Source: an uncultured Lachnospiraceae bacterium
Lineage (GTDB): Bacteria > Bacillota > Clostridia > Lachnospirales > Lachnospiraceae
NCBI GenBank assembly: GCA_900539715.1
Contig: UQDA01000004.1
Location: forward strand, 1-64,000
Length of the DNA stretch: 64,000 nucleotides
Direction of reading: 5' to 3'
Below are positions 25,481 to 32,077 of this stretch, piece by piece; position 1 is the first letter of the stretch, and every line of letters begins with the position of its first letter. A model generated the notes under the pieces. The model was given only the letters and a program-made list of their open reading frames with translations. It was not told where the DNA came from and did not search any database. A program made the translations under genes and the position numbers.

Positions 25481-26158
25481 ATGTTTGGAAAAAGAAAGAA
25501 AAGTACGACCGCATACGGAATCGTCGGTCTGGGGCGCTTTGGCGAAGCCCTGGCCCGCGAGCTCGCAAAATCCGGAGCTGAACTGCTCGTCATAGACCGC
25601 GACGAAGAACGGGTACGGGAAATGCGCGAACTTACTGAAAATGCCCTCGTTGTCAATACGCTCGACAAAAAAACGCTGGCAGAGACAGGTATCCAGAACT
25701 GTGATATCGCCATCGTCTGCATCGGCGAGCATATGGAATCTTCCATCCTGACAACCTTAAACCTGGTCAGTCTTGGCATCCCTTCTGTCATCTCCAAAGC
25801 TACCAGCCCGGAACACGGAGAGATTCTGACCCGCCTTGGCGCAGAAGTCGTGTATCCCGAACGCGATATGGCGGAACGCCTTGCCAACCGCCTTGTGAAC
25901 AACAGCGTTCTGGACTTTATCCAGCTGAGCGAAAAAATCAATATTTCCAAGCTCCTTACTCCCGACGCTCTGATTGGCAGGACCGTTCAGGAGGTGGGTC
26001 TGCGCTCCCATTTCAATTTAAACATCATCGCTATCCAAAATGGTGCCGATGTTTTAGAGCATGTCGTCCCCACTTATCGTTTTCAGACCGGAGATATTCT
26101 CATTGTTTCCGGCAACAAGGAAGGCATTCAGCGTTTTTCCGAATGGGCTAACCGATAA
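25481..26158 (+). CDS. KtrA/TrkA-type potassium channel gating protein
   Basis: This is a 225-residue cytosolic subunit forming a regulatory ring on the potassium channel. An RCK-N Rossmann domain (about 10-135) has the nucleotide-binding motif GIVGLGRFGEALA and an acidic residue at the end of strand 2 (VIDRDEER). It is followed by an RCK-C domain (about 140-222). Binding of adenine nucleotides or cyclic-di-AMP is known in this family. AAGGAG sits 8 bases before the ATG, and the gene follows the channel gene by 25 bases. Confidence 0.93.
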   Translation: MFGKRKKSTTAYGIVGLGRFGEALARELAKSGAELLVIDRDEERVREMRELTENALVVNTLDKKTLAETGIQNCDIAIVCIGEHMESSILTTLNLVSLGIPSVISKATSPEHGEILTRLGAEVVYPERDMAERLANRLVNNSVLDFIQLSEKINISKLLTPDALIGRTVQEVGLRSHFNLNIIAIQNGADVLEHVVPTYRFQTGDILIVSGNKEGIQRFSEWANR

Positions 26159-26179
26159 AAGCAAAAACGGAGGTTTTTC

Positions 26180-27232
26180 ATGGATTTATCATTTCAGTAT
26201 TTCTGGGGGCAGGTATCGTCCAATCCGCTCCTGCTTCTTGCAGTTCTCCTGACGATGGGCGTTATTTTGGTAAACGGCTGGACAGACGCTCCAAATGCCA
26301 TCGCCACCTGCGTTGTAACCCGCTGTATGTCGGCGCGCGCCGCCATTTTGATGGCTGCCGTCTTCAATTTTCTTGGCGTTTTCCTGATGAGCATGTTTAA
26401 CGCCACTGTTGCTGAGACGATCACCCAGATGGTAGATTTCGGCAATGATTCCCATCAGGCTATCGTTGCCCTGTCCGCAGCGCTTTTTGCCATCGTACTC
26501 TGGGCGGTTCTTGCATGGGTATTCGGTATTCCCACCAGCGAAAGCCATGCCCTCATTGCAGGCTTGACCGGGTCTGCCATCGCTCTGCACGGCAGCCTTT
26601 CGGGAGTCAACGGTTCCGAATGGGTCAAGGTCATCTATGGCCTTGTCATTTCTGTCGTTTTAGGCTTTGGAATGGGTTGGATCGTCTGCAAGCTTGTTAC
26701 GCTGCTCTTTCGGGCTGCCGACCGCCGAAAGACAAATTCCTTTTTTACCGGAGCGCAGATATTCGGCGCAGCCTGCATGTCATTCATGCACGGCGCGCAG
26801 GATGGCCAGAAATTTATGGGCGTTATCCTCCTGAGCCTTCTTCTGGCAAACGGACAGTCCACCTCTGTCTCCGTTGAAATGCCGATATGGCTCATGCTTC
26901 TGTGTTCCGTTGTCATGGGACTCGGCACATCCATCGGCGGTAAAAAGATAATCAAATCCGTTGGCATGGATATGGTAAAACTCGAAAAATATCAGGGATT
27001 TTCCGCAGATATCGCAGCTTCGCTCTGTCTGCTGTTTTCATCCGTATTCGGAATCCCCGTATCGACCACCCATGCAAAAACAACGGCTATCATGGGTGTC
27101 GGCGCCGTAAAGCGCATTTCCGCCATCAATTTTTCCGTTGTCAAGGAGATGGGTATGACGTGGATACTGACCTTCCCCGGCTGCGGACTTATCGGTTTTA
27201 TCATGACAAAACTGTTCATGGCTATTTTTTAA
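26180..27232 (+). CDS. Pit-family inorganic phosphate transporter
   Basis: This is a 350-residue transporter with about ten spans. The duplicated Pit signatures are visible as GWTDAPNAIATCVVTR in the first half and GIPVSTTHAKTTAIMGVG in the second half; PTSESHALIAGLTGSAIA is the matching motif in repeat one. It moves phosphate (often as a metal-phosphate complex) with protons or sodium. It is followed by a DUF47 gene, the usual Pit accessory partner. Confidence 0.92.
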   Translation: MDLSFQYFWGQVSSNPLLLLAVLLTMGVILVNGWTDAPNAIATCVVTRCMSARAAILMAAVFNFLGVFLMSMFNATVAETITQMVDFGNDSHQAIVALSAALFAIVLWAVLAWVFGIPTSESHALIAGLTGSAIALHGSLSGVNGSEWVKVIYGLVISVVLGFGMGWIVCKLVTLLFRAADRRKTNSFFTGAQIFGAACMSFMHGAQDGQKFMGVILLSLLLANGQSTSVSVEMPIWLMLLCSVVMGLGTSIGGKKIIKSVGMDMVKLEKYQGFSADIAASLCLLFSSVFGIPVSTTHAKTTAIMGVGAVKRISAINFSVVKEMGMTWILTFPGCGLIGFIMTKLFMAIF

Positions 27233-27253
27233 CATCAGAAAGGATGACCCATT

Positions 27254-27877
27254 ATGACAAACAAAGCAGACCGTTTTTTTTATGAAAATCTTATAGAAAG
27301 CGCAGAATGTTCCTGCCGCGCGGCAGACTTTCTCGTGAAATGCCTGAGTGAATACAGCTCCTCTGCCATCCGCACCATGCTGGATACCATGCACGAGCTG
27401 GAGCATGAGGGCGATACGAAAAAGCACGAAATGACAGACGCGCTCGCACGCGCCTTCGTTACCCCCATCGACCGTGAGGATCTTGCCCTCATCAGTCAGA
27501 ATATAGATGATGTTACAGACATCATTGAAGAGATACTGCAGCGTTTTTACATGGATGAGCTTCCCTGTGTTACCGATGACGGCATCCATTTTGCCAAAAA
27601 ACTTTCCGAAGGCTGCTCCCTGATGAGAGATATGCTCCGCGAGCTCCCCAATTTCAAAAGACCTGCAAAACTGCAGGAGATGCTCATCAGCATCAATAAT
27701 CTGGAAGAGGAATGCGACGTCATCTATCTGGAAGCCACCAAGAAAATACGCCACACTTCCTCCGACGTTCTGGAGATCATCGCATGGCGCAAGATTTACG
27801 ACATCATGGAAAGCTGCGCCGATGCCTGCGAACACGTCGCAGACTGTGTCGGCACCATCATCATGAAAAATACCTGA
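27254..27877 (+). CDS. DUF47 (PhoU-like) accessory protein of the phosphate transporter
   Basis: This is a 207-residue all-helical protein of the DUF47/PhoU-like family. Conserved segments include the early DRFFYENLIESAECS, then MHELEHEGDTKKHEMTDALARAF and TPIDREDLALISQNIDDVTDIIE, with acidic metal-binding clusters typical of PhoU-like proteins. Such proteins are found next to Pit transporters and are thought to modulate them. It lies 22 bases after the transporter gene. Confidence 0.9.
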   Translation: MTNKADRFFYENLIESAECSCRAADFLVKCLSEYSSSAIRTMLDTMHELEHEGDTKKHEMTDALARAFVTPIDREDLALISQNIDDVTDIIEEILQRFYMDELPCVTDDGIHFAKKLSEGCSLMRDMLRELPNFKRPAKLQEMLISINNLEEECDVIYLEATKKIRHTSSDVLEIIAWRKIYDIMESCADACEHVADCVGTIIMKNT

Positions 27878-27895
27878 CCGCCTTTCACAGGCGGT
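27877..27895. terminator. Short hairpin between convergent genes
   Basis: ACCGCCT (27877-27883) pairs with AGGCGGT (27889-27895) around a 5-base loop. It sits between DUF47 and the Spo0A-like gene but has no clear T-run on either side, so it is a weak terminator candidate. Confidence 0.35.
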
Positions 27896-28409
27896 GACGA
27901 AGCCGGAGTTTATCTGCTATCAGCGCGATAAACTCCGAATTTGTAGGCTTCCCTTTTCCCGTATTGATCGTGTATCCAAACAGGGCGTCCAGCGTTTCCA
28001 TCCTCCCCCTGTTCCATGCCACCTCTATCGCGTGACGGATGGCGCGTTCCACACGGCTGGGCGTCGTCTGATACTTTTTGGCTATTGTCGGATACAATGT
28101 CTTTGTGATAGAGCCAAGCATATCCATATCGTTAACCGACATCTGTATTGCCTCCCTCAAATACTGATATCCCTTGATGTGAGCAGGAACTCCTATCTCA
28201 TGTATCATCTCCGTGACATCCTTTTCCAGGTCATAACTGCCTGCTTCCTCTTTTCCTGTCACTTTCTCAGCTGCAAGCTCGCTTCCCTCACTGTCTGCCG
28301 CCGGAACCGTTATCATAATCTGAAACTCTCTATTGTTTTTCATCAAATCCGTCAGGATCTGCACCACTCTTTCGCCTTCTCTTCCTGCTGCCATTGTAAG
28401 CTGTTCCAT
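27885..28409 (-). CDS. Receiver-less Spo0A paralogue (Spo0A C-terminal DNA-binding domain protein)
   Basis: This is a 174-residue protein. Residues about 62-172 match the Spo0A DNA-binding domain closely, including IHEIGVPAHIKGYQYLREAI, LGSITKTLYPTIAKKYQTT and the recognition-helix segment PSRVERAIRHAIEVAWNRG. The receiver domain that carries the phosphorylated aspartate in Spo0A (about residues 1-125) is absent. In its place is a 60-residue N-terminal region with no aspartate pocket. No frameshifted receiver is visible upstream, and the gene has its own promoter and a possible ribosome-binding site. It should bind 0A boxes without phosphorelay control, possibly competing with Spo0A. Confidence 0.9.
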   Translation of the reverse strand: MEQLTMAAGREGERVVQILTDLMKNNREFQIMITVPAADSEGSELAAEKVTGKEEAGSYDLEKDVTEMIHEIGVPAHIKGYQYLREAIQMSVNDMDMLGSITKTLYPTIAKKYQTTPSRVERAIRHAIEVAWNRGRMETLDALFGYTINTGKGKPTNSEFIALIADKLRLRHRL

Positions 28410-28431
28410 TTTTATACCCGTCCTCTCTGTT

Positions 28432-28438
28432 TGTCGAA
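28432..28438. promoter_or_regulatory. Candidate Spo0A box upstream of the Spo0A-like gene
   Basis: TGTCGAA matches the 0A-box core (TGNCGAA) exactly. It lies 23 bases upstream of the ATG and about 13-19 bases downstream of the predicted transcription start, a position typical of repression. A 7-base match can arise by chance, so only the location makes it notable. Confidence 0.45.
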
Positions 28439-28457
28439 ATTTCCCTTTCGCACGCTC

Positions 28458-28487
28458 ATTATAGGCTCATATTGGGAATTTCTGCAA
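28458..28487 (-). promoter_or_regulatory. Promoter of the Spo0A-like gene
   Basis: On the minus strand TTGCAG (28482-28487), an 18-base spacer and a perfect TATAAT (28458-28463) lie about 50 bases upstream of the start codon. Confidence 0.7.
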
Positions 28488-28518
28488 GAAATCGTCATCG
28501 TGAAAAAACGGGAAAAAT

Positions 28519-28575
28519 CGAGAAAATCCGAGAAACACGGGCACTATTTGTCCCGAAAAATCTCGGATTTTCTCG
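28519..28575. repeat. 15-bp perfect inverted repeat with inner stem
   Basis: CGAGAAAATCCGAGA (28519-28533) is perfectly repeated in inverted form at 28561-28575. Inside, CGGG (28538-28541) can pair with CCCG (28552-28555). It lies in the 455-base divergent gap between the Spo0A-like gene and the ArsR gene, outside both promoters. It has no T-run on either side and is not an obvious terminator. The rest of that gap holds no gene I can support. Confidence 0.6.
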
Positions 28576-28803
28576 AAATATTACGAATTTTACCGAAAAG
28601 TTCCGCCTTGGTCAGCCTTTATCTCATCACGCGATGCCGTCCGCTATCGCCCTGTTGCAGTACCGGACAGCTTTCTCTTTTTTTCATCCGCAGTATAAAC
28701 TATTCAGCAACTGTATTGTCAACACTTTATTTTTATCCTCTGCTCCAACACTCCCAGATGGCTGTACCATTACATATAAGGGTCTCTATTTGCGCTACCA
28801 ATG

Positions 28804-28832
28804 TTGAATTTCACTCACATGGCAGTTATAAT
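28804..28832 (+). promoter_or_regulatory. Promoter of the ArsR/EFR1 operon
   Basis: TTGAAT (28804-28809), a 17-base spacer and TATAAT (28827-28832) lie 32 bases before the ATG at 28865. The short leader leaves room for an ArsR operator over the transcription start. Confidence 0.75.
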
Positions 28833-28864
28833 AGTTCATGCAGGTTGACCATAGGAGAAACAGA

Positions 28865-29230
28865 ATGGAAAATGATTTTACTTTGGAAAAAGCCCGATTT
28901 ATTGAAAACTACAATCTTGCCAGACCCATTATGACAATTTTAGGCGACGAAGTACGGCAGGAAATCTTATTATCCCTCATCGAATCCGGAGGAATGGGCG
29001 GTATCAGGGTTGGAGATATCCAAAAGAAAAGCCATGTTTCCCGATCGGCAGTATCCCATCATCTTAAGGTATTGTTAGATGCCGGCATTATCTGCATGCG
29101 TCGGGAGGGAACAAAAAATTATTACTACATTGACTTTAATGCCTCGACTGTGAAACCGGTCATTTTATTTTGGCAGCAGGTAGAACCTATGTTGAAGCGT
29201 TGTATTGAAGAAAGGGAAAGGCGGTCATAA
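28865..29230 (+). CDS. ArsR-family winged-helix regulator
   Basis: This is a 121-residue transcriptional regulator. The winged helix-turn-helix is clear: DEVRQEILLSLIESGGMGGIRV, VGDIQKKSHVSRSAVSHHLKVLLDAGII and a wing with RREGTKNYYYID. The metal-binding motif ELCVCDL of classical ArsR/SmtB proteins is absent, so the signal may be redox or another ligand. GGAGAAA precedes the ATG. Two bases separate it from the ferredoxin-flavodoxin gene, which it probably controls along with itself. Confidence 0.88.
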   Translation: MENDFTLEKARFIENYNLARPIMTILGDEVRQEILLSLIESGGMGGIRVGDIQKKSHVSRSAVSHHLKVLLDAGIICMRREGTKNYYYIDFNASTVKPVILFWQQVEPMLKRCIEERERRS

Positions 29231-29232
29231 AC

Positions 29233-29994
29233 ATGAACGTATACGCTATCTATTTCAGCCCCACAGGCAGCACAGAAAAAATCGTAAAAGAAATTGCAGA
29301 TGAATTTGGAGACTATCAGGAATTTGATTTAAGCAGACGGGAAAATGATTTTCATCCGTCATTCTCTCAGGATGACCTTTGCATTATCGGCGTTCCCTCC
29401 TACGGCGGCAGAGTCCCTTCCGTTGCACTGAAACGGATGAGCGGATTGCTTGGCAACAATGCCAAAGCTGTTTTAGTCGTATCTTATGGCAACAGGGCCT
29501 ATGACGATACATTCAGAGAGCTTGCAGATTTTGCTGAAAAGAAAAATTTCCGCTGTGTTGCAGCTATTGCGGCGGTTGCAGAACATTCCATTATGCACCA
29601 GTTTGCAACAGGACGTCCGGATGAAAACGATCAAAAGGAGCTAGCACAGTTTGCAGAAAAGATACTGGACAAAATAAAAAATGAAACAGCCTGTGAAAAA
29701 TTAGACGTACCGGGCAATTTCCCCTATCGGGAATATAATGGCGTTCCCTTAAAACCGAAAGCAGGAGGAAAATGCACTGGCTGCGGCCTTTGTGCGAAGC
29801 TGTGTCCGGTCGGGGCTATCTCGCTGGATGACCCTAAAAAGACAGACAAAAACCTGTGCATATCCTGCATGAGATGTATCAGCGTCTGTCCAAATAACGG
29901 CCGAAAAGTCAATTCTCTTATGGTAAAAGTCGCATCCAAGAAAATGGAAGCGGCTTGTGCAGACAGAAAGAAAAACGAACTCTTTATTTCATAA
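29233..29994 (+). CDS. EFR1-type flavodoxin/ferredoxin fusion protein
   Basis: This is a 253-residue cytoplasmic redox protein. The N-terminal flavodoxin-like domain (about 1-160) has the FMN phosphate loop SPTGSTEKI. The C-terminal part (about 175-235) has two 4Fe-4S cysteine sets: CTGCGLCAKLCPVG and CISCMRCISVCP. This arrangement is the EFRRO/EFR1 family, thought to shuttle electrons between ferredoxin-like partners. The redox partner is not evident here. It is co-transcribed with an ArsR regulator and followed by a strong terminator. Confidence 0.9.
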   Translation: MNVYAIYFSPTGSTEKIVKEIADEFGDYQEFDLSRRENDFHPSFSQDDLCIIGVPSYGGRVPSVALKRMSGLLGNNAKAVLVVSYGNRAYDDTFRELADFAEKKNFRCVAAIAAVAEHSIMHQFATGRPDENDQKELAQFAEKILDKIKNETACEKLDVPGNFPYREYNGVPLKPKAGGKCTGCGLCAKLCPVGAISLDDPKKTDKNLCISCMRCISVCPNNGRKVNSLMVKVASKKMEAACADRKKNELFIS

Positions 29995-30006
29995 TGATAT
30001 CACGAT

Positions 30007-30054
30007 AAAATGCCCTGAAGCAGCCTGCTGTTTGCTGACTTCGAGGGCATTTTT
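30007..30054 (+). terminator. Terminator of the ArsR/EFR1 operon
   Basis: AAAATGCCCT (30007-30016) pairs with AGGGCAT and the following Ts (30044-30053), with a further stem inside (GAAG with CTTC). A T-run follows directly. Confidence 0.85.
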
Positions 30055-30092
30055 ATCTATCCGCTTTTATACCCGGCTGGGATTTTTCAGAT

Positions 30093-31526
30093 TCAATCCT
30101 GTCTTCTGGAAAGCAGAACAACGGTCTCTATCCCCGTTGTGAACGGGAACTGGTCCACCGGCACGCACCGCACCGCTTCATACCCGTTCTCAATGAAGAT
30201 CTCCAGGTCGCGCGCAAGGCTTGTGGGCTTGCAGGAAATATATACCAGACGTTCCACTCCATAGGAGATTATCCTTGAAAGCGCCTTCGGATGCACCCCG
30301 TCCCTGGGAGGGTCCAGAATGATGAAATCCGGTTTTTCTTCAATCTCATCCAATACCTTCAGAACATCCCCTGCAATAAATTCACAGTTTTCAAGTCCGT
30401 TCTGCCTTGCATTTTCCCGTGCCGCTTCCACCGCTTCTTCTACGATCTCTACACCTATCACCTTCTTGGCCACCGGAGCCATCAGCTGTGCGATAGTCCC
30501 CGTACCGCTGTAAAGGTCATATACGATGCTGGAAGGCTCTTCTTCTCCTTCGCACAGGCTTCCCACATACTCCCGCGCCGTTTCATAGAGCACCTCTGCG
30601 CCCTTTGTATTGGTCTGGAAAAACGAAAATGTGGAAATTCTGAATTTCAGTCCCAGCAGCTCTTCATAAAAGAAATCCTGTCCGTACAATATCTCCATCC
30701 GGTCGCTCTTGATCGCATCCGCCAGAGAATCGTTCACAATATGCAGGATTCCCGCTATTTTTCCGTTTAACGGAAGGGCAAGCAGCTCTTCTTTCCATGC
30801 CGCAAGCTCCGGCCCCTCCTGTCCTGTCGTCACAAGCGCGACTAAAATCTCGCCCGTATAAGACGCCCTGCGCACAAGCAGATGCCTGAGATATCCCTCG
30901 TGGGTAAACCGGTGATAAAAGGGAGTATTCTTCTTTTCAAAATAGGTGAGTGTTGCTGTCAGAATACGACTGTAATCCTCGTCCACGATACGGCAGCCAT
31001 CCACCGTCACAATATCGTAAAAGCTGCCCTTTTTGTGCATTCCAAGCGCCAGTGGACCATTCTTGACCTCGTCTCCGAATGTAAATTCCATCTTATTGCG
31101 GTATCCGTAACAGACCGGACTTGCTTTTATCGGCTCTATCTTACATACATTCTCCTGCTTTGCCAATACCGGCTCCAAAAGCCTGTGTACCTGCTGTTCT
31201 TTTATCTTCAGGCTTTCTTCATAAGGCATGGACATGTAACTGCAGCCGCCGCAGCTTCCAAAATAGCGACAGCCGCCATTCTCTTCATCCATCGTCTCTT
31301 CCGGCGCTTTTGACAATATCTCTTTCAGACGCCCTTCCCCTTTGCCCTTACGGACCTTCGTTACCGCAAAAGAAACCCTCTGCCCCGGCAGAGCGCCCTT
31401 GACTTCGCAGTATTCCGCCGTCTCCAATACTGTCTCTTCGCCTTCCAAAGGCTCCAGACGTACCATCGCACGGTTCGGGAATCTTACCTCTTCCACAATT
31501 CCTGTCCTTATCTGTCCTTTTTTCAC
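30093..31526 (-). CDS. 23S rRNA (uracil-5-)-methyltransferase, TrmA/RlmD family
   Basis: This SAM-dependent enzyme methylates uridine in rRNA, or tRNA in some paralogues. From the chosen start it has 477 residues. An N-terminal TRAM domain (about 1-60) is followed by an iron-sulfur cluster motif CRYFGSCGGCSYM, the SAM-binding motif YDLYSGTGTIAQL, the motif DPPRDGVHPKAL and the catalytic cysteine region YISCKPTSLARDL. The start is probably GTG at 31526, because GAGGAGGAAG lies 6-7 bases upstream. An upstream ATG overlaps that site and would lack its own. RlmCD-type Firmicute enzymes methylate U747/U1939; which site applies here cannot be told. Confidence 0.9.
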   Translation of the reverse strand: MKKGQIRTGIVEEVRFPNRAMVRLEPLEGEETVLETAEYCEVKGALPGQRVSFAVTKVRKGKGEGRLKEILSKAPEETMDEENGGCRYFGSCGGCSYMSMPYEESLKIKEQQVHRLLEPVLAKQENVCKIEPIKASPVCYGYRNKMEFTFGDEVKNGPLALGMHKKGSFYDIVTVDGCRIVDEDYSRILTATLTYFEKKNTPFYHRFTHEGYLRHLLVRRASYTGEILVALVTTGQEGPELAAWKEELLALPLNGKIAGILHIVNDSLADAIKSDRMEILYGQDFFYEELLGLKFRISTFSFFQTNTKGAEVLYETAREYVGSLCEGEEEPSSIVYDLYSGTGTIAQLMAPVAKKVIGVEIVEEAVEAARENARQNGLENCEFIAGDVLKVLDEIEEKPDFIILDPPRDGVHPKALSRIISYGVERLVYISCKPTSLARDLEIFIENGYEAVRCVPVDQFPFTTGIETVVLLSRRQD

Positions 31527-31566
31527 AAACTTCCTCCTCATCTCAAACGCATCGCATCCCGTCATC

Positions 31567-31630
31567 AAACACAAAACGGGATACCCTGACCGGTCGGGAA
31601 ACAGCTTATCCCAACATCAGAGCATCCCGT
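31567..31630 (-). terminator. Probable terminator of the acidic membrane protein gene
   Basis: On the minus strand ACGGGAT (31624-31630) pairs with ATCCCGT (31576-31582), with further imperfect pairing inside (CTGA with TCAG, TTGGG with CCCGA). TTTTGTGTTT follows. It lies between the 91-residue protein gene and the methyltransferase gene. Confidence 0.55.
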
Positions 31631-31686
31631 CTTTTCCGTCCCTCCCTTAAAAGCAAGGAGGTCAGCGCTTCCTGTCAGGGCAGCCT

Positions 31687-31962
31687 TTACTCTGCGTCCT
31701 CTGTTTTATTTTCAGCGGGCACTGCTTCTTCTGCAGGCTCTTCATCCATATCCTCATCTTCAAAATCATCATCGAAATCATCGTCAAAATCTTCCAGATA
31801 ATTCGGCGTCAGATAACGATAAACCGCATATGCAATGGCTGCAACAGCCGCTACTGCACCTATCGCCGCAAGGATCCAAAACAGACAATTTTTCTTATCC
31901 TCTTTTTTCTTCTCGATCTCACTGTGCTTGATAACATCTAAAATCTCATCCAGTCTTGCCAT
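31687..31962 (-). CDS. Small acidic-tailed single-span membrane protein
   Basis: This is a 91-residue protein. A charged N-terminal helix (MARLDEILDVIKHSEIEKKK) is followed by a span (about 26-50: FWILAAIGAVAAVAAIAYAVY) and an extremely acidic C-terminal tail (DDDFDDDFEDEDMDEEP and on). The tail is probably extracellular or periplasm-facing if the basic N-terminus is inside. The function is unknown. Similar short proteins are known to me from Lachnospiraceae annotations only as hypothetical. Its start has a good ribosome-binding site (GGAAGG). Confidence 0.75.
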   Translation of the reverse strand: MARLDEILDVIKHSEIEKKKEDKKNCLFWILAAIGAVAAVAAIAYAVYRYLTPNYLEDFDDDFDDDFEDEDMDEEPAEEAVPAENKTEDAE

Positions 31963-32077
31963 ACTTAAAACCTTCCTTTCTGATATTCATTTTCCGCCTC
32001 AAACGGCGAAAATCTCCCCTTTTCGTTATTCTTATCATACCACCAATCATCGTATTTTACTATAAAAACCACGAATT

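Noticed and set aside
27885..28864. Spo0A-like gene as a frameshifted full-length spo0A
   Set aside because: No receiver-domain motif (acidic pocket or phosphoacceptor aspartate) is found in any frame upstream, and a good promoter lies close to the gene's own start.
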